Shown in pieces: positions 24,136-34,877 of a stretch of DNA of 64,000 nucleotides. Both the position numbers and the translations under genes were made by a program. Position 1 is the stretch's first letter. Each line of letters opens with the position of its first letter. Origin of the DNA: Filobasidium wieringae (Eukaryota > Basidiomycota > Tremellomycetes > Filobasidiales > Filobasidiaceae); contig BCIV01000016.1 in the NCBI GenBank assembly GCA_001600055.1, positions 62,001-126,000 of the forward strand, in the 5' to 3' direction. The notes under the pieces are model-generated. The model worked only from the letters and a program-made list of their open reading frames with translations, searched no databases and was not told the DNA's origin.

Positions 24136-24682
24136 CTACACCGCAGTGCGCACAGGCGCATTCGGAATAGTCGTGAGACCGGAAGCTTCAGTTGGCCCAC
24201 ATTGGGGTGGCGATGCGCTCAACAGGCATCCATCCTGGTCGGTACGCATGTCATAAAGTGCCAAAAGATTGAAACCACCGCATTTCTGTTTGGGATTACC
24301 CTTGCAGTCCAGTTGAGGCGACTCCCGTATGACTTTCTTTGGGTCAGGCGCGGACTTTCCGCAAAAACACCAATCGCCTGCCAAGATGGTCAACGATTGT
24401 ACAAATGCTCTACCATAGAACAGACCCACTGTTTTCAATGCCTGCAAAGTTGTACCCTTTCTCATGACACCCTGAAATACAGGCATCCAAAGTCATATCC
24501 GTTGCTGACCAATTTTCCTCAGTAAACAAACGCCGATCAGGGTTGTCAGTGTAAAGGGTTGTGAACCGATAGAGAGGTAAAGAAGAACGTTTATCGAGTT
24601 TGTTGGTAGAAGCAGGGCTTCCCATAACGATCGACGGGAGAAACGAGATGGCGAGGACCAAAGTTGTCAAGGCGGCGTGCAT
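24136..24682 (-). CDS. Secreted WSC-domain protein (copy 2)
   Basis: The model is two exons, 24682-24430 and 24377-24136, giving 164 aa. The intron uses a GTGGGT donor in phase 1. The signal peptide is MHAALTTLVLAISFLPSIV, and a KR-type site follows (NKLDKRSS) that could be a processing site. The WSC motifs are CISGCHEKGYNFAGIENS, DWCFCGKS, LDCKGNPKQKCGG, and a C-terminal tail rich in Ala, Pro and Thr. It lies 1.2 kb from copy 1 on the same strand, so the pair likely arose by tandem duplication. Probably a secreted or wall protein. Confidence 0.83.
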
Positions 24683-25464
24683 GTTATCGGTCGATCGTTT
24701 TACGTGGAATCTGCAATCTACACAGAAGCTTGGATGTCGCGCTTGCGGTATACGGTTTGGTGCTTATCGAAACGTCTAAGCGAGAATTGCAGTATTACTG
24801 AGTAAATGTGAGGTATCGACAATCCCAAACCCAGACAGGAACTCCGTCAACAAGCTTTGGCTTATATACTTTACGGAATGCACGAAAAGGCCGGTCAGAT
24901 TCACGAGGGATTCACGGAGATGTCCCCTGACTCCTTAGGCTCCGTGTTCAAAGGAAGGTGAAACGTAATGATCCAGTTTCAGCAAGCGTGAAACGTACTG
25001 GCATAAAAATTTCCGATGCCAGTGCGATCGCTGTGTACTTGATCTAGATACTAAAATCCATGCAAAGTTGGAGGTAGCTATCATGATACATGGAGTTCCG
25101 GCTGTCCGACAGGGAAAACAATACTCACAGTCCCTTTCATTATGGTTCACTTGGGCCCTCTGTGTCACATATCTCTACGGAGGACTTCCTGCTGATCAGC
25201 CCCCAGTCCTCTAGTGGACAAGACAAAGACCAAGGTTCATCAACACCCCGATCAACATAACAACGACTCGAGGTCAAAACATGGTCCTCATTCGCCAGTC
25301 ACCTTTCGTAAGATCGAGACCTGAAGAGCCGATTGTGATACTAGCAGCTCGGCCACGCATAGCCGTGTGATGATTGATATATAGCAAAAGTAAAATCCCA
25401 TAACACCGTCTAAGAAGCGTAAACTCCAATTCTACAACAACACCTCCTCTACGTCCGCACCGAT
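24683..25464. other. Upstream region of WSC copy 2
   Basis: This stretch separates the start of WSC copy 2 from the 3' end of the cytochrome b5 gene. No gene was recognised. Confidence 0.5.
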
Positions 25465-26477
25465 CTAAGCGAAATACAGCCTCCAGGCCAAGTAGGCGAA
25501 GAACAAGGAAAGGGGAACCATGTAGGTGACGCTGTATGCCATATACATATATAGTCAGGATTCGAATGATCAACAAGGAAGGATTGAAACTTACAGCCCA
25601 GGTCCAGATGCGGAAGAACCAGACGTCGAGCTCGAGCTCTTGGCAGCGACCTTGCTCTTCTTCTATATGGAATAACGCCACCCGGTTGATGTTTAGCTCC
25701 AGAACATCAGAGTTGCTATTCGGACCAAGACTGACCTCCCCAGCGAACTCTCCGATGTAAAGAGGCTTCAACTGTTCTCGAGCATCATCACTGTGGCCGA
25801 CATCCTCGAACGCTTCCGTGGCGTCCTTACCGGCCTCCTCTACAAGAACTTCGTCTCCACCTGGGTGCTATTCAAGTGACAAAGAAGGCCGTCAGTCCCG
25901 CTTCGAGAAGGAATATGCCAGTCTAGAGCTAAGAGTGGGAGGATCGGAAATGAAAGTGTAACGGAAGGGCAGGCGGCTCTGTCGATCGCCATCGAACCCC
26001 TCGTCTCGTTTCCCGCATACTGCTCATCATCAACCGCGGTATTTGCAAAGATTATGGATCATTTTGTCCCCGTTGTGTATAGGTATGGTAGAATCAGGAA
26101 AGGAAAGGGTAGGGGCTGGAGATCGATAACAAATGAAACCAACCTCGTCAAGGAAAGGCGTAATGTCGTAAACTATAGATTGAAGTCCAAGTGATTAGCT
26201 TACAATCCATTCATCATGGCGATCTCCTTCAACATCAAGTAGATCAAGCAATTCAAGCACAATTTTTGATTGCACCTCTCAGAAGCACTTGATCTTCCTT
26301 GATAGCATCGGAAACCGTAGCTATCTTCAGAGCCACCCAATAACAAAAGCCCGACTAACCTTTATCGTGCAACAACATGTACATCTTCTCCCTCGTCCCA
26401 TTCTCCTGCAAATCCTTCAAGGTGTAGGTCTTAGGTCCAGACCCATTTACACTAACGGGAGCTTGTTCGGTAGACAT
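25465..26477 (-). CDS. Cytochrome b5, tail-anchored
   Basis: The model is five exons: 26477-26360, 26172-26144, 25867-25736, 25662-25595 and 25531-25465, giving 137 aa with all phases closing. The heme domain is complete: [17 protein letters not shown] with the first axial His in [19 protein letters not shown] with the second axial His, and the [12 protein letters not shown] end. A serine-rich linker ([10 protein letters not shown]) leads to a single C-terminal membrane anchor ([18 protein letters not shown]). This is the layout of the endoplasmic-reticulum electron carrier that serves desaturases, sterol enzymes and P450s. Longer minus-strand frames in this region are intron read-through. 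Confidence 0.93.
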
Positions 26478-28099
26478 TTTCGTAATTCCTATACTTTTTA
26501 TGTTCGGTTTTTGAGGTCGTGAGTTGGCTTCTTCTTCGTACAGAGATCTCTATGCAGGTTTATTTCTGTAAGATGAGCCTGATGCACCTGATGTATATTT
26601 CGTGAAGGTGCCAGAGCTTTTGGGGATGATGTGGAAGTGATATGGCATGTCAACGATTGGATCAACGTACTGGTCCCCAACTTTCCCATCGCCTTGACCT
26701 GAGATCACGCGTCGACCTAGATTTTGATTCGACGTACGAGTCGGGGGGGCCTTTTTGTCTCTTTGCCACCTTTTATGACTTACAGAATGACGTGGAGTAT
26801 GATATATTCAAGCTGACAGCAATCGAGTACAGTACAGTACCACCAAAACGTTGAGAGCGGACTAGAACAGCTTTATCATCTCGATCTGCAAGAATGCCTA
26901 ATTCCGGGAATGCCCTGCTGCGATTATATTGTGCGACACGGCGGTCACGTCGCGCGAGTCTGATGGGATCCGGGAGATATCATTGATCCAGCACTAAGGA
27001 ACTCAACTGCCTAACTTCGGCTACACATTCTGTCTTGAGGGGTGTAGATCCCAGAGCTGCTTCTGCTATTTGTCTCGGCACGAGCGCGCAGATGAAGCAA
27101 GCTTATCGATCCATTAGGCTAGGTGATACCAAAATGGAGCAGGTCAGTCTTCTGTCAGATGTTCGATCGAATCATCAATAGCAAGCGGTACATCGTAGAA
27201 GGGCGATTGGACGACCATGGGTAGAACGAAAGGCTAGGGAGAGTGTATCATATACACATTCTGGAATGTAGCCGTACACCGGTCTGAGAATCTGCACGAA
27301 GAGTATCTATCGCAAATGATCGACCGTGTCTTCGGGCCTCAACAATTTCCGAACACAACCTATCTCTGGTAGTTGCAAGTGATCCTATAAAAGATCCGAA
27401 GTGAGACAGAAAACTTCACTTCTCGAGAGGTCAAAGCGCTCACTGATTGAATCTCGCTAGTTGTTGGAGCAGATTGCGCTTCGGCTTGGGACTCTGTCGT
27501 CTCGAGTTGGAATAGGGACTTCTCCTTACTCTTCCTTCTAAATCGTTCAGAATCCGGGACTTTTCCATTCTGTGCGTGCTGTAGCTTGATTGCGCCTATA
27601 CACATCTCGCGGCGTTGCAGGACCCGGATGGCTAGATAAGCTTTGTTTGGCGAAGAGGAAGTTGCTTGTGCACGGATGAACATGGTTGACACAACCTCTC
27701 GCCGCGTGATTTCTATAACATTCATGTAGATAAAGTTGTCTTCCTCACGTCGACTTAGCTATGAAAGGTGTGACCACATGAAACGCGATCAACAAAATTA
27801 CGTAACGGTTGCGAATAACATCGCTTTCCCACGCGAAACCGAATGAAATTGGTTTTTTCCCTCGGGGAAGGCGCGACAGAGGCAACGTTCCCTGCGAAGC
27901 CAGACTCTCCCCAGCCTTTCCATATCTCAACCTCGCACTCCTTCACTGTAGATACATCACCCCTTTCCTCTCCCCTCCTCAAGAGTTTCACTCTACACTT
28001 ACACTCACCCCCACCTCCCCGCAAACTTACACGAAAAGACAGAGATTTCTCTTGTCCAGAACACGAGAAATCCTTGCAAAACCAAACTTTACTACAATC
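26478..28099. other. Divergent promoter region of cytochrome b5 and eIF4A
   Basis: The two ATGs point away from each other over 1.6 kb. The last 200 bp before the eIF4A start are strongly pyrimidine-rich (CT tracts), as is usual for highly expressed basidiomycete genes. A minus-strand frame at 27360-27725 lacks recognisable features and is not called. Confidence 0.5.
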
Positions 28100-29680
28100 A
28101 TGGCTGAGTGAGTGTTCGATAGAGCTGGCGGTCGCGAAGGATAAACAGGTAGCGGCGTAACGGGATGGAGAAGATTCAGTGGAGCACTGCGAAGATACAC
28201 GCAAGAAAGATTTCGCTGTTCGTCGCAACGCAGGGAAAGGTCACGGTCGATAAACAAGAACAATGGAAATCGTGTACGGACAGAATTGTTATCTCGAGGC
28301 GAAAAATCTGGTTCGCCACTCTCAACTAGGAAAGACAGAATAGATCGAATATCAATATTATCAACTCTCAATCTCAACGTCTGAACGCTCGAACCCGCAT
28401 GCGACGCAACCTGCTTATCCTTCAGGCTTGCAGTGTCATTCCGACCGCTAATACTGACTGCCTTATCTTTCGTCTCACAGAATTACTAAAGATGCTCCCC
28501 CTGCCTTGACCGGCTCCGGCGAGACCTCCGGACTCAACATCGATGAGGCCCTCATCGAGTCCAACTGGGACACCGTCACCGACAACTTCGACAACATGGA
28601 GCTCAAGCCCGAGTTGTTGCGAGGAATCTACGCCTACGGTTTCGAGAGGCCTTCCGCCATTCAGGAGCGTGCTATCATGCCCATCATCACTGGACGAGAC
28701 GTTATCGCCCAGGCTCAGTCTGGTACCGGAAAGACCGCCACCTTCACCATCTCCATCTTGCAGAGGGTGAGCAGCTCGTCTTCTCCCCTCGATTTCTAGA
28801 GAATTGAGACTCAAACACTTCCTTTCTTCCTTGGTTATTAGATCGACATGGCCCTTCGTGAGCCCCAGGCCCTCATTCTCGCCCCCACCCGAGAACTCGC
28901 CCAGCAGATCCAGAAGGTCGTCATCGCTCTCGGTGACTACATGCAGGTCGACTGTCACGCTTGTGTCGGTGGAACTTCCATCAAGGAGGACATCGCCAAG
29001 CTCCAGGCTGGTCCCCACGTTATCGTCGGTACCCCCGGTCGTGTCTTCGACAGTGAGTTTTCGCGTCTTTTCAAGTTTGACGATCGCGTATAGCTGGGAT
29101 GCTCATGTATCGCTTCACTTACCTTACCAGTGATCAACCGTCGATTCTTGAAGACTGACCACATCAAGGTCTTCGCCCTTGACGAGGCCGATGAGATGCT
29201 CTCCAAGGGATTCGCCGAGAACATGTACGACATCTTCCAGCTCCTCCCCGCTGAGACCCAGGTCGTTCTCTTGTCCGCTACCATGCCCAACGACGTTTTG
29301 GAGGTCACCAAGAAGTTCATGAGGGACCCCATCAGGATTTTGGTCAAGAAGGAGGAGTTGACCTTGGAAGGTATCAGGCAGTTCTACATTGCCGTTGAGA
29401 AGGAGGACTGGAAGTTGGACACCCTTTGTGATTTGTACGAGACCGTCACTATCACCCAGGCCGTCATCTTCTGTTCCACTAGGAGAAAGGTCGACTGGTT
29501 GACCGAGAAGCTCCACGGAAGGGAGTTCACCGTCTCTGCCATGCGTGAGTCGATCTGATTACCGATCAGCTGGATCAAGTCGCTGACTATTAGTGTGCAC
29601 TGCAGACGGAGACATGGAGCAGTCCGCTCGTGAGGTCATCATGAAGGAGTTCCGATCCGGATCCTCCCGAGTCCTCATCG

Positions 29681-29720
<40 letters not shown>

Positions 29721-29980
29721 CTCTTTGGTTATCAACTACGACTTGCCCACCTCCAAGGAGAACTACGTCCACCGTATCGGTCGTGGAGGTCGATTCGGCC
29801 GAAAGGGTGTTGCCATCAACTTCGTCACCGCCGAGGACGTCAAGATGTTGAGGGAGATTGAGCAGTTCTACAACACTGAGATCCTCGAGATGGTGAGTCG
29901 CTTGTGTATAAGTTTTATCGATTTAAAACTGATCATGTATCATCCACTCTTAGCCCCTTAACGTTGCCGACCTCATCTAA
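28100..29980 (+). CDS. TIF1: Translation initiation factor eIF4A (DEAD-box RNA helicase)
   Basis: The model is six exons: 28100-28107, 28481-28766, 28842-29052, 29131-29544, 29606-29892 and 29954-29980, giving 410 aa. All DEAD-box motifs are visible in order: Q-motif (GFERPSAIQ), motif I (AQSGTGKT), [35 protein letters not shown] and HRIGRGGR. The protein ends in the eIF4A signature PLNVADLI. It unwinds mRNA 5' leaders in the eIF4F complex. The first exon has only eight coding nucleotides and is followed by a 373-nt intron, much longer than others here. The symbol follows the yeast homologue. Confidence 0.97.
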
Positions 29981-30895
29981 ACGAGTCGATAGTATAGACA
30001 CCCCCCAAAATTCACCCCCAACCCTTTTCTTTCGCCTTTCCTCGCTTTTTATCTTCTCCTTCGACCCCCTTTTTTAGAGTCGCTCGCTCTTCCCCAACCA
30101 TGTTGGTCCCCCTTCCATAGCCTTTGTTTGGGATGTACGACTACGATAGATTGAAGAGCATTATCATTCTATTTCGAACACATATGTATGACTTTTGAAC
30201 CGACTGAGCAGTCCCTATTGGTCGGCCAGCTTGAAAGGACCTTGCAAGTGTTTTACATCGAGTCCGCGATGTTGCAATGCAAAGTATCGATACACGCTTC
30301 GAAATCCGTTTGATTGTAACAACATACCTTATGAGAGAAGCGCCGCATATGCCACCACAATAGCTTAGTAAATGGAACTGGGCCAAGGGGATGACGACAA
30401 GGCGCTTTCGGAAATCCCTGATAGGGCATCTATGGGCGCAAAGACAGTTTGAGCCTTTCCTTCAGAGTTTCAAAGAGGATTCTGTAGTCCTCAGGAATAG
30501 GGGAGGGTGAACAAGATCCAGAGGTGAACCGACTGCAGGAAGTAGCAGAGGAAAAGGTAGAGCATTTGGAACTGGTGAAAGACATATTTTGTCAAGTTTG
30601 GAATGATTGATTTGCTTTGTTTGACTTCCAAAGAGGTGGGGAGGCAGATGGACATTGGTTTGGAGGAAGTCTGGCCTATATGTAATGTTCAGATTCGGAA
30701 TTTGGATAAAGCACCCTCGTCATCTCCCAACGCGAGTACTATCTGACCAAATTGCACCTACTTGTGAGCATGTACGGTCTGGCTTGATAGAGCTCAGGAT
30801 GAAAAAGAAAATCGTCATTTGGCAATAGCTAAGGTCATTATATTGTACAATATAGGTAGATGTCGTGAGGGTAAAACGTATGATACATGCTCTGT
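29981..30895. other. Convergent 3' regions of eIF4A and the NIMA kinase
   Basis: The eIF4A 3' UTR side is C- and T-rich. No gene was recognised in the remaining 0.9 kb. Confidence 0.5.
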
Positions 30896-33800
30896 TCAGA
30901 GCAAACGGTCCACAGCAGACACACTCCCAGTCTGATACCTATCAGCTTGAGCTTGCTCGGCACTCTGCCTCCTGATCTTCTGGGATTCCGCACCCATAGT
31001 AGCGAGCTTCATCAGACTAGGTGCCTTTCTTGGTCGCATCAAAAGCTCTGGTCCGGCAGACGCTCTACTCATCATGCCACCCTTGGACACTGGGCTCCCG
31101 TTCATCATCCCGGCCGGCAAGGCCCTCCTGTTGTTCTTTAAGAAGGGACTCGGAACGTCATCATCCTCCGGACTCCATTTCGCAGGAGTTGCATTGTCTT
31201 TGTAGACGAATTCGGCGCTAGGCAAGGGGATCTTGGTCATCTTTGCTAGGATTGATCTCGCAGCTGGAACGACTGTGGTCGTATTGGCATGCGGCATCAT
31301 CGGACGACCAGATTTGGCTCTAGCATTAAGCTCTGCAAGATCCAAGGGTCGTTTCCCTTCAGCTCGAGCAAAGAGCAGATCGACATCCGCTTCACCGGGC
31401 CGCGCGGCTTCTGCCAAGGATTGATTCAATTTGGCCGAGTTGGTTGATTGTAGTTTGTCGATGTCAAGGTTCAAATCAGAATAAAACAAGTCGGGTTTGG
31501 ATTTCGATTGAGGAATGGGTGTGCCGAGATCCATCATGATGATGCTGTTCTCTGCTGGCGAATTTGGCATTGGCTCTGATCCAGATTCGGAATCCCTCTT
31601 AGCTCTAGCTCGAAGATCGTTGAAAGACTTGGTGGCGAGTCGCCCGCCAATGCGGAGCGGCGTCCCGTTTCGCGCAAACGAGCTCGGACTCGCGCTAGGT
31701 CTAGGGATACCACTTTTCAGCGAAGGACTGACAGAGTTGAGGTGAGATTTGGCTGGAGAGTCGAGATCCATAAAATCCATGATTCCGCCTGTCAAGGGAG
31801 ACCGCTTCTTTGGCATGAAACTTGTCTTGCCGACGATATTGGGTGCACTGAGCGCGATAATAACAGGTCAGTCCGGTCGTGCTCCATCAACTACGAAATG
31901 ACAGCTTACCTTCGTTCTTGAAGAGGTTGTCTTGTGACTACTGCTTCCACGACGGGTGCTTCAGATCGCGAAGATGCTAATGAGTGCCACGCAATCAGTT
32001 TCCGATCCATACCCTTGGCAACAAAGCCCGACTCACGCTCGGTAACCTTCAACGCAGTCTCCTCCCTCTTGGAGATTTCAGGCGAAGTCGATCTCATCGC
32101 TTCCCACCTCGCTACTTCGGCTTCGAATCTCTCTTGCCGCAAGATCAACTGTTTCTTCTCCCACTCCAAGCTCCTCTGAGCGGTCCCCAATTGCCTCTCG
32201 GTCATCTCCACCTCCGCCTCCCTCTCCTTGATCCTCTTCTGTTGTTCCTCGAAACGCACCTTTTCCGCACAAAGGGCTTCATAATCGGTCTGTAATTGAG
32301 TTTGATAGAGGTTATACTGTCTCTCTTGCTCCTCGATCTGAGCATTGATGGCTTCCTCCTTTTCTGCCAGCTGTCTTTCTTTCACTTCCACCGCTTGTTG
32401 ACGAGCGAGAAAAGCTTGTTCCCGAGCGACCACGGCTTCTTTGAAAGACAAGATCTGATCCACCCTGGATCGCGAGGAACGAACATCAGCACGATACACT
32501 CGACTCGCCAGATAAGACGAGGATGACCGACTTTTTCTCCAACTCGACAGCAACCTTATCATGCTCCGCCTTCTGCTTCCTCCTCTCATACTCCTTCTTC
32601 CAATACTTCATCTCGGTCGAACCCAACAACTCTTTAGTAGTCGGTCGACTCTTTGGCTGTATGATCCCTCCTCAATCAGTCCTCTGACTGATCATCATTT
32701 CCCTCGACCTGACCGCAAAAACTCACGTTCAACTGTAACATCCTCGTAACAAGTTCCCTCAACCCAGCACTATACCCCGGCCCGATCGGTTCATATTTCT
32801 GTAACTTGACCTTGGCCAATAATTCCTGCTGAGTTCGAGCGGAAGCGAACGGCGACCTTTATATTTCCCCATCAAAATCAAAGTGCTTGATCAGTCTCCT
32901 TAGTCTGGAGGAGTACAACAGGCGAAGGGAGGACGTACGAAAGCGTGCACAACTCGTATATCAAACACCCTAAACTCCAAATATCACCTTTCAAATCGTA
33001 CTTGCTCTCCGTCAAGATCTCAGGCGGCATATAAAGTGGGGTCTGAAATGACGTGGAAAACCGGATCAACGACTCGGATTCTAGAATCTCGAAACGACCG
33101 ATAACTCACCCCGACATAAGTCTGAGTAAACCCCCCAGCTCCCAAGTTTTTCGATAAGCCGAAATCCCCCAATTTGATATTATCGAATTCGTCCAAAAAG
33201 ACTGTCGTCCGCAAGGAGTATCGCAGTATCGCAGTAAATAAGCGAGAAAGGTAGAAAGGCAGAAACGAAGATAAAGCAATATCAGCCACTCCGCCCTCCC
33301 CAAAGAACCGTACCTAAAAAAAGAGCACTGACTATTCTCCGGTTTCAAATCCCTATGCAACACCTGGCCCGTCACCTCCCTCATACTTTTCCTCCTCACA
33401 CCCGCTGCCGCTCCCGCCCCTGACCCAATCCCCAAGCCTAACCCAGTTCCAAACCCGGAAGAAGAGGAAGCCGACCCCGTTCCTCCCTCTTCAATCCCCA
33501 ACGCCTCTAGTTTCCGTCTCAACCCCGTCTCCTGTCCCATCGATCCCAACCCGCCTGCAGCGGAGAAAGAGCCAGAGGAAGAAGAAGAAGGCCCACCCGC
33601 TCCCTCCCCCGGTCCGGCGGTTCGTTCTTCAGGATGATGACAATGGTTCAAGCCGAGGACTAGTTGGATAAAGTAGTTCCAGATCAATGGTTCTGGGATG
33701 GTCTTTCTTTGGTTCTTATACGTCGTTAGGGTTCGGGAGAGGTCGCCTCCTCCGCAGTACTGTTCGTTTTGAGAGTGATTATCAGGAGGAAGGAGAAGAA

Positions 33801-34420
33801 GGGTGGTGGTGGTGAGCTGTGAGGATGAAGAGGAACGTGGACGATAAGTAAATGTGACTTACCTCCATGATGATGTACATCTTCTGATCAGTCCTATCCA
33901 ATATCTTATCGACCAACTGGACCACATGCCTACTCTTAAGTGAATCCAAGATCCGTCTATTGACATCCCGTCGCGCCAGCGAAAGGATGCACAAATAGAC
34001 GAGAACAGGGGAGTTAAGAAGATTTCACAGTAGAGGTTAATAAAGCGACCAGGCAGAGAAGGTGAGGAACAGGGACGTACACCTCTTCCAAGATCTGTTT
34101 TCGATCTTTAGCTGGCATTTTAGAGTAATCTAGTTGTTTCATCGCTGCGATCTGATTGATTGACCGAAAGACCGGTCCGAATCAGTCTCCTCTCTAAGGA
34201 AATTGAAATACATGTGCAAGAGCTGAGAAATGTGACTCACGTATCCATCCCCCCTTCTCTGTACCCTATGGATGACCCCGAAGCTTCCTTGTCCGATACA
34301 GCCCAATACGGTCCATTCTTTGAGATGAGAGGGTGGGGAGTATTCGTCCAGCCCGATAGATTTACGGGATGCTATTGTGGTTGCGGAGTAGGTGGAAGGG
34401 AGAGGAGGATGGGGTGGCAT
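30896..34420 (-). CDS. NIMA-family (NEK2-like) serine/threonine protein kinase with large catalytic-domain insert
   Basis: The model is eleven exons: 34420-34241, 34151-34081, 33956-33863, 33759-33333, 33201-33110, 33042-32939, 32856-32727, 32656-32532, 32464-32037, 31976-31910 and 31847-30896, giving 889 aa with all phases closing. The kinase parts are the Gly loop ([14 protein letters not shown]), Lys (IAAMKQLD), hinge ([10 protein letters not shown]), [23 protein letters not shown] and [14 protein letters not shown]. Between NHCHHPE and [10 protein letters not shown] there is an insert of about 88 residues rich in Gly, Ser and Ala. A coiled coil follows the kinase domain (about residues 410-560), as in NIMA/KIN3/NEK2, then a low-complexity tail. 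It is expected to act in mitotic entry and at the spindle pole, by family. Confidence 0.93.
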
Positions 34421-34877
34421 GGTTGAGGTTGTAGGTGTGGTCGATGTTGAGATTGTGATTGTGGTCGTGGTAGTGAGTCTTGAGACAGGTGGTTTGAGGG
34501 CTCCTTTGGAGGTAGAGAGTTCGTTTTAAATGGTGGATTCAGATGACCATCTCTATTTCCATGTCGAGTATGATTCGCTGTTTATTCTACGGCGATTGAT
34601 GGTATTGCTGGCTGTGGAAGATGAAATGAGGATTGATTTGGATGTTTTGTGATCGGATTCGATGTTGAACAACTTTCCACTCGAACAACAAATCCAGGGA
34701 TCACTGTTATGCGTTTTCATGTCAGTACCCATTTCTATGCATTCTCCTTTTATGCGTTCTCACTGCTGACCGATCTCCTCTTCGGTTCATTCGTAACCAA
34801 AATCATCGACGGAAACTCATCGTTCCAATTCTCAAACGATCCCCCCTCGATCCATTTCATCCAATCAGAAACCAGCA
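34421..34877. promoter_or_regulatory. Divergent promoter between NIMA kinase and the heme-pathway fusion
   Basis: Only 457 bp separate the two ATGs, which point outward, so both promoters must lie here. No specific motif is claimed. Confidence 0.5.

Noticed and set aside
25274..25771. Long minus-strand frame over the cytochrome b5 gene
   Set aside because: It reads through two introns; the spliced exons give a complete cytochrome b5 with heme motifs and tail anchor.
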